Shown piece after piece: positions 30,526-42,800 of a stretch of DNA of 64,000 bases; position 1 is the stretch's first letter; every line of letters begins with the position of its first letter. The position numbers and the translations under genes are program-made. The stretch covers positions 1 to 64,000 of the forward strand of contig NBIV01000028.1 of NCBI GenBank assembly GCA_003194525.1, in the 5' to 3' direction. Under the pieces are notes generated by a model that saw only the letters and a program-made list of their open reading frames with translations, was not told the DNA's origin and ran no database searches. Source of the stretch: Gracilariopsis chorda. Its lineage: Eukaryota; Rhodophyta; Florideophyceae; Gracilariales; Gracilariaceae.

Positions 30526-33500
30526 ATGGGGAGAGGAAGAAAGAGATACCGATGGGAAATATCACTGCAAGGTAGGCAATCGCTTTTCGAACATTATTAT
30601 GCTGAGGAGGAAGATAGATTTTCCTCAGAGAAGAGATATGTGGAGGGAGCTCAAAAGCGAGCACGCAAGTGTCCAGTCGAGAGAGATACTCTTGGTAGAG
30701 AAGAAGAAAGGGCATATCCAGATGTAGTGCCTCAGAAAAATCATTCTCAACAACTTTGTTATGAAATTAAAACTTCATCACAACAATCTGAAGTCCTGCA
30801 AGAACCTGATGAAAACGAGAGTGTAAAGATTCCTCTCGAGTACGGAGACCGTCATAATGGGGATTAATCTCTCACGAAGGCTAGTGCATCTGTTGAGAAC
30901 GGTATAAATGGTCCTGATCTCCAAAAGTGCGCTAGTGTAACACTGGAACAGCAACTTGGCCAATCGTTCGAAGTACCACCACTTTCACCAGTCTTTGGGA
31001 TACATTCCTCACCTCCAGCGTTTTCTGATCAAGCTGAACACTCCATAGAGCTTTCAACACACTCAACGGAAGATACCAAATCTCCAATTCAAGAAGAATA
31101 TGAACGTTTGGCTGGTTTCATATACAATGCAGAAGTGTCCAATGTGTCCCAGAGAGCCATTGAAAGACTGGTGAAAGTGGCACCGATATCCTCGCCCTTT
31201 TCTTACAGAAGCCTTATATCGTATGCGTTTCGTAAGGCTCAAGTCGAGAAATCGTTCGTAAGAATGTGTCGTAGAGGACATGTTGCTTGTTCAGGACGAC
31301 TGAAATCCGTACCCAAATGCCCCTGCTGCGATTGCTCTCTTGCGAAAAGTCCTCAAAAATATTGGTTCATGAAACCATCATCAGCCCTGAAAGCGCTTTG
31401 CCGTGCTCCTGATTCCTTTCGTGCAATAATGGAAGGGTTTCTCAGAGCAAAGAACTCAATTTCCCACAGTCAATCTGAAGTTGAGGAGCATGATTATTAT
31501 CATGGCTCAATGTTTCAAAGACAGCACAGTGCCCTTCTGGAAAAGTTTATGCCACACGGCAACGACCTCGTCATTTTCCTCACGCTGTCCTCAGATGGAT
31601 TTGAATGCTCTCAGAACCGCAAGGGAGAACCCATTTCGTGCTGGCCAGTCATCTCCACCATTCTAAAGTTTGCCCCTCACGAAAGAAGCCGAGCGTCAAA
31701 CTGCTTAATCCACAGCGTTATTCCTTCAACGCATGACCCGCAATACTTTGATACCTTCATGACGGACATAGTTTCGGACCTGAAGGAGTTAGAGAAAGGA
31801 ATAATGACACTCTGCCATGATGGAAACATAAGAAATGTGCACGCTTTTGTTCTGTACTTCACAGCAGATTGGCCAGCTGCATCGAAAGTTCTGGGTTACA
31901 TTGGTCACACAGCAAAACTGTTTTGTCGATTTTGCATGAAGAAAAGAGTGTACATGAAGGAAACACGGTGCCTTTGTGCTGTACCGGAAAACAAATTGCT
32001 TCTGAAGCAAGCTCTAGCGAGAAGAAGTTCATACCGAAGCGGTGACATCATAAGAAACGAGTGTGGACGGAAGAAATTGGCGTCAGGTGTTAGATCAAGG
32101 TGGAAAGATCTGAGTTCCAGCAAAATCGAAGAGAGCGCAAAAAGACGACTGATTAACGAGTCAAGGATCAAAAGACCCTCTTGCTTATCAAAACTGCTGA
32201 TGGATTCTGTCTTCTCCTCTCCGTACGATTTCATGCACTTGGTCCTCTTGGGATGGACGAAACAAGTTCTCAGACTTCTTACATGCAGTCACCCAGGACA
32301 CACCAAGCTCGAAAAAACTCCAAGGTACTGCATACCGGTCAGCATTATGGAAAGGATAAACAAATCCTTGGATCTCTGTGTCCATGGGATACCAAGCTCT
32401 TGGGGAAGAGCTCCGCTTTCTCTTCAAAATCTTTCTCGATACAAAGCCGAAGACCTGAAGCGCCATGCAGAAATGTATCTTCTTCGGTTTTTTCATCGTT
32501 TCAAAGTAGACAAACAGATTATCAACCTTTGGAATCAGACAAAACATTTGGTGAACCTAAGCTTCACTTAAAATTGTGATGACACGTTCGTTAAGGATCT
32601 CCAACGCGTGGTGGAAGAATGCTATGCAAGATTCGTGATGCTCTTTTCCGCAAACAAGCATGATTCATATTGTCTTACTCCTACCACGCATTCCATACTG
32701 CACTTGCCCGAGCTTCTCAACGAATGCGGTCCCCTCCCAATCACTTCCCAGTTTCTTGTAGAAAGAATTATAGGGGAAATACGCAGAAGAGTTCAGCAGA
32801 CGTCCAATATTCCGTCACATATCTTTCACAAAAACTTCAAATTGTTTGCTGTGAAAGTGGCCAACGGAGGAAGACCATTCACAAACATTTTTGGGGAATC
32901 AAGTTCATATCCAATGGCTGCTCTAAGTCGTAGCACTGGTTCTGAGAGCGCATCAGAATATCACACCGGCGCAAAAGTTCATGGAGCTGGGACAAAGTAC
33001 CAGAAGCTGACCAAGGAGCAAAAGCGAGCAGTACGGTACTTTCTGGGAGAAAACTTTCCAGATGAGAAAGATGTTGCCAACATAGTATCCTTGAAGCAGT
33101 TCAGACGGGCAACATTGAGTAGAGGTGCCGACAAATTGGTAATTGAAAGCATCGATTGTCACCATGTGCGATCTCAACTCTCTTCCACACAAGCACAAGC
33201 ACGGCAAAGGTACTGCATCGCTGCTCATTTTTCTCCAGAAATATCTTCGCAGTCGGAGGATACATCTGATCCAGGAGCATTGAACAAGGTGTGGCATGTG
33301 TACTATGGTTCCATTCAAAAAATTGTCGAGGTTGTGTTCCAACTTTCACGGTTGAGAGTAGCTGCTGTGTTCACAGATGTTAAATGGTAGCATAGCATGG
33401 TAGAGGATCACATGTTTGACCTTGTGTACACAGATAAAAAGGGCCACGGAATGAAGACGACTGAGCATGCGAGCTGTATTCAGAGAGTTATTGGCTTCCT

Positions 33501-33594
33501 TGAAATTGAAGGGCGGAGGTACTATCTTGATCCATATCGCAATGAAACCAAGATTAGAAGAAAGTCCATTCTGCAAGGATGTACGAAACCATGA
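30526..33594 (+). pseudogene. CACTA/EnSpm-like transposase (tnp2 family), three in-frame stops
   Basis: About 1,022 codons stay in one frame, broken by TAA at 30865, TAA at 32569 and TAG at 33388. The centre shows the tnp2 pattern: CPCCDCSLAKSP zinc-like cysteines, FLTLSSDGFECSQN (first catalytic Asp region), CHDGNIRNVHAFVLYFTADW, GYIGHTAKLFCRFCMKKR and SPYDFMHLVLLGWTKQVLR (the D.MH..LG box). Toward the end TPTTHSILHLPELLNECGPL and QFLVERIIGEIRRRV match the DUF4218 region usual in plant and algal CACTA transposases (H.L.HL.e.....GP......ER..G). The enzyme would excise and integrate DNA transposons in the nucleus. Terminal inverted repeats starting CACTA or CACTG were looked for and not found. 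Confidence 0.8.
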
Positions 33595-35612
33595 TAAATA
33601 ATGGAATCACTCCAACGATTTTAACCAACAAAATCTCATAATGCTGTAACAAGGGTGATTAGATATGACGCACATGTAAGATATGTAGAGGAAAGTAAAA
33701 CAAGCGATAATGGAAATGAACGATAACAGAACTTGCGCAATGAACAAGTGAATCACATGTCTGAGTGCTTCTGCGTTGTACCTATGATCCTCTTCTTTGC
33801 TTCCCATACAAAGATCAAGATCTCCATTTTCGCCTTTTGAAAAATGAAACGATTCTGCACAGCAATGAAGACAACGATATCATCAGAAATATGACGCCAT
33901 TTGTAGTATTGAGGTCGATGTATGATACGAGGAGTTGATGTAGAAGCGCAGTTCCAGCTGCTCGCGGGCCAAGAATTGCAACGTCGCAGACACTGCAAAG
34001 GGAACTGTAGCAGTAGATGCGTACTGGTGAATACGGTGCAGAACCCTGTGTCTGTGTACAGGACTGAAAAACGTGGTCGCGCAATGCTTGAGCGCATCCA
34101 CGGACGGAGATTAACCTTTGTCGTACACGTTAGCATTGCATGGAGTACCTTATGGGGATCTGGAGATTGTCTTGTAAGACGTTGTGTAGGTGGAAAAACC
34201 CTTCATTATAACAAAAGCTTCTGATCTCAGCGAAGTGTTCCCAGCTACGCACTGAATTCTCGCTGTCCTGAAAGAAAAAATTCATAGGGAACCATAATTG
34301 CAGCATATTTATGCTCTTTGATGTCAGCGGTGCTTTTCCTTGGAGGTCGTTGAGGTTTGTCGGATTTCACTGCCTATAATGCCCAGCATGAGTATTTCAC
34401 TCCATCAAAATTGGGTCCAATGAGGCCTACCAACATCTCGTTACCGAAGCACTTCATGAAAACATGAATAAGGTATCATTCCCGTGCTCAGTTCAATCCA
34501 CGCACGATGGTTGTAGAAGCTCACATCTAGATAGCTCATGATGGGTAACAAGTTAGGGTGGTTTCTGTGCAAGCTCTGACTTCAAATTATTAAACTCTGT
34601 TTCGCGGGTTTGCAGCACTGTGCGTTTGGGAGTTTCAGCGGTTGCATAGCTCCTACAGATGCCACCGGCCCCATCGCAGCCATTACCTAACAACGCATAT
34701 GACCTATGATCTGTGCTAGCCAATCGGTACATTGATCTGTACGATAGAAGATGTATAGCATTCCGTGCAACAGCGAGAGCGAAAGTGAGACATACATGCC
34801 AATCATCGCAGAGCTGACCAGAACTGTATCACATTCAGAAGCGTTGGTTTGGCGCATAGTGACACTGCGGGCACGTTCCTAGTAGTTTCGTCCGACTAAC
34901 AATTCGGAAGAGACTGTCATTCGGTAATCAAATCGTAATTCATGACAACGATGCGCTGTGATGATTGCTGCAGAGCGTGTGCATCTGTGACCAACGATAC
35001 CAGATACGATCTTGTTCCAGAACTGAGTGATTTGGCTGTAGAGTTTTTATCCGTGCCGCGGACATCAAGCAAGGACATCAAGCAAGAATTTCTTTGAATA
35101 CTGCAACCGCGCAATGACCAAGCTGTATTACGGTAAATATGAACGAAACACCTGGACTGTTTGTTTCCATCCATTTTTGGTCTTGCTCGGAGTCCCCCTG
35201 TGTGTTGCAGTGGGTTCTTGGTGTCGCTTCGTAGTGTGCAACGAGTGCAGAGTGGGTCCCTGCCATAGAATATTTCCTATTTGAATGCACTGTGCGATAC
35301 TGGCATTGAGAACAGAAGCAGCTCGGGTAGTAACAGTAGAAAAAGCGATTCATTATGAATGAAGTGGTGGCGGTTATGCTTGCTTCAGTTGGACGTACTC
35401 CTGATACATGTGTTATCATGGGTACTTGTGAAGTTGCAGCGTTGCACTCCAACGTTGTGCTGAAGCCCTGCCTGCCACACGAACATGAATAAAGGGCGAA
35501 AACTTGTACACGTTTTGGTTCCTGTCACAGATTTTGTGGCAGGAACCATATCGGTCTCGCACACGTCTAGCTTCTTCATCTCAAATCGTTAACGTTTCCG
35601 ACAAACGCGTCT
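33595..35612. other. No gene recognised
   Basis: Two kb without a convincing ORF. An open frame of 100 codons at 33922-34224 has no motif. A stem-loop lies at 35517-35547. The right end of the CACTA-type element may lie here. Confidence 0.5.
35517..35547. repeat. Hairpin, 13-bp stem and 5-base loop
   Basis: GGTTCCTGTCACA and TGTGGCAGGAACC pair with one G-T wobble around GATTT. It stands alone in this stretch. Confidence 0.85.
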
Positions 35613-36477
35613 GTGGAACCAGCGATTTTTGGCCTCGAAAAACTGAAGCGCTTTGGTGAGTGTAGTACACTAGCAACAAATTTCGAAATGGCCTCCAATG
35701 AAGAGAAGCGTTCTTATGTCGAGATCATGGTGCCCCAAAGCGTCCAAATTCCGCTGAAAAAAGTGTGGCTTCCAGGAAATGCTGAAGTTCTTGTTGTGAA
35801 TGCGGTCTTACCGAACAATCGAAATAATGATGCTGAACCCGAAGTAGTCCATACTGTTTCCGAGAAGCAGGGAAATGTTGCAAAACCAACGGCGAGTCGT
35901 CTCAGTGCTTCAATTCGGAAGGCGTTATCGAGAGAGAGGCAATAAACGGGCCAATGAAAATGAAAGAAACAGAAGTAAATACAGAAAGGCGGTTTTGAAT
36001 GAGTCTCAGATAGAGAGAAAACGTCGCTTGGCTAAACGCAGAGCTCGATATGCTCATAAGCATAGCAATTTAGACATTGATGAGCAATCAGAAGAGAATA
36101 CATGGTTCAAACGTTCACATAGTTCTGCACCAAACACGGAAAGTTCAAAAAGTAGTAGCCAATACTCGTCTGATTCTGAACTATCGCTTATTTCAAACGG
36201 TGTGAGCGAATTAGAAGGATCTGTTACAAGTCAATCCAGTCGAGCTGAACAATGTCTGGAAGCCACTGATCGTGATCTGGGTGATGAAATCCAGCAGTAT
36301 GTGTACGAAATTAGAGTTGAAACGAAAGTTCTAAAGAACTGCATCCACTATTTGAAACCGGTGCATAAGCTACCTCAAAATTCCATGGTCTTACGAATTG
36401 GAAAAGAAACTAGAGAGGCACAAATATCTAATGAAGAAGACTCCGGCGGTCATATAGCTTCGGCAAACCAGTCATAA
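35613..36477 (+). pseudogene. Unknown basic/acidic protein, frameshifted
   Basis: Two overlapping frames read as one protein if the frame changes near 35935: first 35613-35945 (a likely start is MASNEEKRSYVEIMVPQS at about 35688), then 35930-36477. The join falls inside a basic coil (SIRKALSRER, then GNKRANENERNRSKYRKAV and IERKRRLAKRRARYAHKH). After it come a Ser-rich segment (SSKSSSQYSSDSELSLIS) and a mixed C-terminus. Basic R/K..RY arrays of this kind occur in several transposon proteins, but no family can be named. Confidence 0.45.
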
Positions 36478-37640
36478 ATCTTTAGCAGTTCATCACGTTC
36501 ACTCTAACTTTCGTTAATATCGAAAGCGCTTGACCGTTCAATCTTTCCACCGTTCTTCGCTCTACGTACCGCACAGGCTCTGAGAAACCTTCGATGTGCT
36601 GCATTCCTCCGTTGTAAGCACTGCATCATGTTGTCCCGTATTACCTTCCACTGGCATAGTGCAAGCCAACGCTGACGCCGACGGCAACCAGCGCATCTGT
36701 TTTGCCTTTGCCCTTCTGAAATGGTACCATTGTGCTTCCGTTGCACTACGCACTACACTCATAATATAGCATAAATACATACCTCTTTCTCCAAATTGTT
36801 TGTTTTCTATGTGTGCTCGGCCCTTAAATCCTTACTAGAGTTGGTAAGGCTCCACAACAACGCATAATTTCTTGCCTTGACGACCGAGGTATTAGTCATA
36901 CAATTCAACTCCTTGACCGTACTGCGGCCAACCGCCATACCAAGTCGATCGGAGTGCATGGCTTCCATGATGCCGACCAGTCTCATTCGCATCGGGTCGA
37001 CAGCATGCAGATTAACAATCCTATACAGCTCTCTTTACAACGCCAGAAAGCAACGAACGGCCCACGACTGGCCAGCAGGCTTGAGGATCAACGTAAACGA
37101 CCCCCTATGCTTTGCCAGCCATGCAGCGGCAACCAGCCAGTCGAAGTCAGCAGTAGAATGCGACACGACAATATCAAGATCTCTCGGTACCAGTGCGCCA
37201 CTTTCCGTGATTTGTTCTGTGTGTTGAGCTCGGCGCGAGAGCGGCAGAATATACGAATGTGATGCCTGGTCCGTGGCGCATGATTGCAAGTAGATGAAGC
37301 GCGGTTGTTGAGACGAGTATTGCACGAGGGGTTTTGTAAGATGGACTTTTAGAGCCGGGGCGGCGGTGAATGCCTAGCAGAGGCGCGCTTTGCCGCGCAC
37401 GAAGCGTGGCGACGTGCGTTGCAGACGCCCCCGACAGATTGCGATGGCGCCGTGAGTGTGGTGAAGATGAGCGCATGGCGGTGGGTGAGATATGCGGTAG
37501 CGATGGATCTAGTGATTGAGAGCGCTTAATTTACAGCACAATAATGGCAGCTTCCTGGCCGTTTGAAATCGTTTGACCTCCCAACGGACATTTTCTGTCC
37601 CAGTTAAAAAACTCTAAAAAATTAGTTCGTGCAACAAGGC
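36478..37640. other. No feature recognised
   Basis: Short open frames on both strands overlap and share no motif. Composition changes to GC-rich near 37350-37500. Confidence 0.5.
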
Positions 37641-37649
37641 CATCGCGTG

Positions 37650-39800
37650 GCCATGTTTCGGTACAAAGGTACCCACAGTCAGTTGTCGAGCATTTATTGG
37701 CCTTTTACAGTACCTATCTGGCCCAGAACCACTGTTCATAGGGAATGGTTCTGGTGGCATGGATGGTATCCAGTTCGGCGTTATGGGCAATTTCCCATTT
37801 GTCAGAATCCGAGTAATAGTGCTCTTCGATTGTAGAAGGTGGACGCAGGGTTGTTTGGAGTGGTGGTGGTGGGTAGAACGAAGACGCAAGAGCCTGAGGT
37901 TGGTAGAGCGATTCGAGTTGGAGAAAGTCAGGGTGAAAGTCAATGGCACGGAGGTTCGTGTACTGGTTATTTCGGAGGTTTAGTGCATCTACATGCGTTG
38001 GGGAGAGGTTGCGCATTAAGCGGGCTGGGTCTGCGAGGGGCTTGAATTGTGTTTTCCGCTGGTGGTAGTTTGGGATTGTCCGTAGTTGCCCGAAAGACAA
38101 TAAACGTGTCAGTGAAGGAGTGCTATTGAGCCAGGTTTGGTATGGTGGCTTGCCGCTGGCCTCGTAGACATTGATGTTATATTTGAAATGACGTCTTTCA
38201 TGGCGTCCTCTCAGAAGGATTCGATGAGTTGCGTATGGTGGAGAATAGTGGGGATGGCAGTGCCGATTATTGGATGATTGGATTGATACGTTCAATGAGC
38301 GAGTTTTCTTGAGGCTGATGGATTATATTGGATGAGTATTTAATTCCATATTCGTTGTAGAAGTAGTTCATCTCATTGCTTTGGAGTTCTGGTGTGTTGT
38401 CAGATTTATAAATGATCCGAGGTAACCCGTGTTGAGCCGTTTTAAATGCGATGGCGAATGAAGTAGTTTGTTTAAGAAATGAAGGTTCAGGCATGTGGGC
38501 CAGTGAATGAAGGAGGGCGCTGTGGCGTTGGTAGAGGGTGTTCCATGGGTTGGGGGGATATGGTTTAAATACGGTGGAGATACGGGTCTTTTGAGTCGTT
38601 TCGATGGGAATGCGGGTGTTTGTCGTAAGACTTGGAGTGATTTTGTGCTTTTCGCGTTTTCGGTCTCGGTTTGTGTGCTGATTCGTCTATATGTGATGGC
38701 ATGCTTCGTGCACCAAGGACAGAAGCAGAACTGTGTGAGTGGAGGGATTCTATGATGTACCTGGTTCTATCCCATGCATCTGTGGCAATTATGAGCGGTA
38801 GTTTTGGATTGTGGTGATTTAGAATATGTCACCATTGTGGTATGAAGAGTACTGTGCCACATTGAAAAAGCGGTGTCGAGAACTGAGAGCAAATTTGTAT
38901 GCAGGGATTTGGCGGCCACGCACGGTACACGGAGAGGTGGGTGCAGGCGGATCTGGATGGGTCCGGCGTGGGTGCAGGGGATAGAGAGGATAGCGGCTGT
39001 TGGCAAGGAGAGGTTAGCAGAATAAGGAAGACTTGGTGGTGGTGGATTGATGTGCGTCAGGTGGGCGGGGGAGTCCAGGGCGCACATACCGTCAACTTTG
39101 TTGGTGTCGTCGGGTTATTGATCAGCTTCGGGATAAAGGGTATGCAGTGGGGTTGCAAGGAGCATCTGCATATGCCTAGTGGTGTGTTGCCACAGTAAAG
39201 GATGCTATGATGTCTTGGTGATAAGAAGAGATGGCAATGAAGTGGTTGGTCCGAGGAGGCGAGTATTCTTGTTTGACTGAAGTTTTTTGTCTGTTGAATT
39301 TTGAATGGCGTTTGTCACAATATTGTTTGTATATGTGGTTTGGGGAAGCTTGCATAAACTGCTGATGGAAAGAACATCGCCGAAAGTCTGGGGGTGGAAG
39401 TGGTGGGGAGGCATCGATACATCGATATAGTACGGCTGCTGGCTAGTGGAAGGTCTTGGAGGGTAGTATGGTGAGTGCTGTCTGAGAAGAAGTTTTTGTG
39501 CCGTGAAGTAAATCTTGGAGATTGATATAACATTGACGGTCATCTTTTATGACTCAACACGGTGGTAATAGTTCGAAACGTCTTTGAGAGTTGGGGGAAT
39601 GATGGAGAGGAGCTTCTGTCTAGTATCGGTCTTGTCGGGGTTGTAACGTAGACTATCGGTGAGAAGCTCTACTATTGTAGTCTTGTCCATAACATTGGAA
39701 TATTGAGAAGCGATCATGCGCGCTCAGAGTGAGTTGTGCTTGGTGATGTAGTCACTGATTGTAATCTCTCCAACGAAGCGAAGATTTTCAGGTTCGAATT
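37650..39800 (-). pseudogene. Ty1/copia relic (gag, integrase, RT start), second copia family
   Basis: On the minus strand from 39800 leftward: gag-like FEPENLRFVGEITISDYITK and MDKTTIVELLTDSLRYNPDK (39800-39560); a protease-integrase border (MTVNVISISKIYFTAQKLLL, 39543); integrase core IIYKSDNTPELQSNEM and KYSSNIIHQPQENSLIERIN (38494-38270), carrying the second Asp and the Glu; an integrase tail with KPPYQTWLNSTPSLTRLLSF; and the copia RT lead-in KWEIAHNAELDTIHATRTIP (about 37790). Frames shift several times, so it is an old copy. It differs from the copia elements at both window ends. Confidence 0.75.
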
Positions 39801-39899
39801 TGAGGTACTTGTGGTTGGTTGCTGTGCTTGTCTGCAAAGTTTGCAAGACGGCGTGACAAGGTCCTTAGAGCGTCTTCACCAGGGGGTTCAAATTGAGAA

Positions 39900-41190
39900 T
39901 TCAATCCAAAATATGTAAATTGAATTGCGCTACATCTCCACCCATGCTCACCAAATCAGCTGTCGACTCCAAACTTGAGTTCTTGGATTGGACCTCTGCA
40001 TTTTCGAATCCAAATCAGAGCAATTTGGATCGAAAAAAAGCTGGTTCCAATCCAGTGGATGCCATGTTCAAGCGTTCGGGCAATGGCGGAAAGGTTTTGG
40101 CCTTCAAGAAATTGCAGGAAAGATTCCTGCCAAAAAAATGCAAACCGACTAGAGTCACATATAGATTCTACTCTCTATAGATACCACACTGCCCGGCCCG
40201 CTCCAACATGCTGTCAGCGTTTAGACTGATCTACAATGTTGCAAAGTCTTGCGAGTTTCCGCATTCTGCTCGCGTGGTTCTCTTTCAATGCGTTCCGGGA
40301 AAGTTTGCTTCTTTGAAGAGAAAACGAAATGAGTTCAAGTTTTCTTTGTCGTTGGATCAGCATTTGAATATGTGATCGGGTGCGATGAACTGAAGTCCAA
40401 CGACAATAGTTGAATGTCGATTTTGGACTTCATGAAGAGCTATTGAAGCAGCCAATACAAGGTTTACACGTCCTCCATTTTTTTGCATTGAAACCGCTCC
40501 CCGGTGGAGACGCTCTTAGGGATTGGATCGTGACCGACGTGAGAAAGTTGATAATATCCGACGGAAGCGTTGAAAGGATAAGTGCAACAATAGTATGTTT
40601 CTTTTTGCTGTATGCTTTCATCAGACTGGGATCTATGGGAATCTCCGAAGTTGTCTTTATGTGATCATGAGCGGTTAGGGTGGCCTAAGTTGATTCTAAC
40701 GCCATTTTCTAAAAGACGGGATTGCTGTTGTCAAAAATGCAAATGCTGAATGTGTGGTACAGATTAAAATATGTGGATTATTGCGTAGAGTTTGTTGGAG
40801 TGTGCATGTCGTTATCGGTTATTCTGGCGTTGTGAAGAAGATCAAAAATGTGACTCTCGTTTGCCAATAGTAAAAATTGGCGCTTATGACGTTGAGAGCG
40901 AGCGGAGTAGGTCGCCGTTGTGGTTTTAAAAGTAGGGGAGACAGGTAATGAGGCGAAAAAGAAGATAGAATGTGGAATAAGAGATAGAGAGAAGGAGGTG
41001 TATGAAGACGAGATGTATGGAGTTAAACGAGATGATGGTAGTTGTAAGAGATGATTGGAGTTTGAGAGACTTGGAGCATGTTGTGGGTCTTATGAACTCG
41101 GACAAGGAAGGAGGCCAGTGTGATTTACTTCTGGAACGACAGTGGCTAGCGCTATATCTGGGTTGGAAGCGTACCTGAGCCGCGTGTGTG
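39900..41190. other. No feature recognised
   Basis: No ORF here has a motif; the longest candidates (about 95 codons at 39893-40180) look random. Confidence 0.5.
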
Positions 41191-41199
41191 TGCGATCTG

Positions 41200-41695
41200 G
41201 CAGGTATTCTAAAGAAGTCTGTGACGAAGAACATCTTGGAGTGATCACAAGTATGGGACAAATTTTTATAGATGTTATTATATGGATACAGACCCCACCA
41301 TTTGAAGAATGACCCTTCTCCATTTCAAATGCTGTATGGTGCTCCCCCACGCATACCACAAGCTCCACCTTCTACTTTTGCCATAAGCAGTGGTGACTTA
41401 CTTTATGGGGTAGAACTATAGTCAGATTTGCGTCAATGGACCACGCGGGCCCTGATGCATTCAAAATCCGAACGAATTGCTAATGATAAATTGTTTCAAG
41501 TAGGGAATGAAGTGCTAATGAATCGAGGAGCAAGTCAGAACAAAGCCAGGAAATGGCCTCCGATGATTTTTAAGTTCTATCGTCCTTATACGATCAATAG
41601 ACCTAAGAAACTTGCATATGTTCCAACCTCATGGTATGAAAGAGTTAGCAGGACTCCTTACCATGCTCTACGCTTTGTTCTACAAAGGTGAAAAT
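41200..41695 (+). pseudogene. Ty3/gypsy integrase C-terminal relic, El3 family
   Basis: Read on the plus strand with frame changes it follows the El3 integrase tail: SGRYSKEV against GILKKSM, PPRIPQAPPS with SSGDLLYGVEL against GVPPRMSQDDPS and SGGDLHRGVEL, then WTTRALMHSKSERIANDKLF, VGNEVLMNRGASQNKARKWP and FKFYRPYTI against RATRALKHANSQQAAKDKVF, VGNEVLVARGASMNKAKKWP and SKFYGPCTI. This shows an older member of the El3 family on the other strand. No LTR was found near it. Confidence 0.85.
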
Positions 41696-42464
41696 CAGCA
41701 ATTCTCAAGAACTAGAGTGAAGGTGAACAGTTCGAGGCCGCAGTACGTTATGGTTACCAAGTTTCGTAAAGCCCAGAGAAGTACGTGTATGGGCGTTGGA
41801 TAGGCGTGGATACATCTGAGTGAATCTGCGCGCAGGACATCGCACGTGCTACCCTTCGTATTACAAACCGTCTATCCTCAGATTATCACTGGCACATCAA
41901 AATTCAAGAGTGATGTGCAAATGGTTCCAAAATATCAAGGAAATTGACGTGCAAGCAACTTTCTTAATTTTATGGCGTCATTCGGAGATCAATCTTGAAT
42001 CTGGATATACATGTGAAAGTGAGAGGATAGACGGCTAGTACTACGGAAGATAGTACGCGCGAGGTCCCACGCTCGGAATCACTCAGATGTATGCACGCCC
42101 ATCCAACGCCATCTAAGTACGTCTCTGGGTTTTTGTGGAACCGCACTGCCTATACAAGGAATTGGTAGTGAGGAATCAGAATGGTAAGTGAGGCGTGATT
42201 TCAACCACACCGTTTTCCATTAGGTGGAAATTCCGTGTGCAGCTTCGCAAGCATCCATGCAGGGAGACTATTCCCCGGACGTCATTTTGTACTAAAACTT
42301 CGGACTGTGCCATCTCAACACCCCCACTCTTAATGAATTGCTCATGTATGAGGTGGGTGTTCTTGACTGACGGGAGGCGTTGCGCCACAAATTTGCTTTG
42401 CACGACCCCGTTTGCGCATACAAAACTGCCATTTGGCGAAACGCCTCCCTACCATTTAAAAAAT

Positions 42465-42491
42465 TCAGCAGCAGCAGCAACATCAGCAGCA
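42465..42491. repeat. CAG-type microsatellite
   Basis: CAGCAGCAGCAGCAACATCA followed by GCAGC; interrupted trinucleotide repeat. Confidence 0.8.
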
Positions 42492-42649
42492 AAGCATTGC
42501 TGCTTACTGGCTGGCACTCCCATAATGACTGCAGTGCCACCCAGTTACAGAAAGCAACGTGTCGCTTTTTCACATCATTGGCTGGCACTGCAGTCAATTT
42601 AGGCACTTAAACACAAAACCCTAACGCTCCACATACTCTAGGCGCCGCG

Positions 42650-42800
42650 GCGCCCCGTGGTTCTACAAGCGCTATTGCGAGCGCAAGCGAGCAAAGTGCT
42701 CGGAGAGTCTCCGAACGCTACTAAATCAACAAAGCTATAAAAACAACGCGGCGTGCAGCGCCGCCAACGGCCGAAGGCCGTTTATACTTTTCGGTGGGAC
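42650..42800. repeat. GC-rich palindrome cluster
   Basis: GGCGCCGCGGCGCC, GGAGAGTCTCC, GGCGTGCAGCGCC and AACGGCCGAAGGCCGTT occur within 150 bases in an otherwise AT-rich stretch. It resembles the micro-hairpin style of the El1/El2 LTRs, but no LTR similarity was seen. Confidence 0.7.

Noticed and set aside
33595..35600. CACTA-type terminal inverted repeats for the transposase element
   Set aside because: No matching CACTA or CACTG ends were found on the two sides by eye.
42176..42403. Possible copia RNase H tail on the minus strand
   Set aside because: Only a weak likeness around NTHLIHEQFIKSGG; no catalytic motif and no flanking copia sequence.
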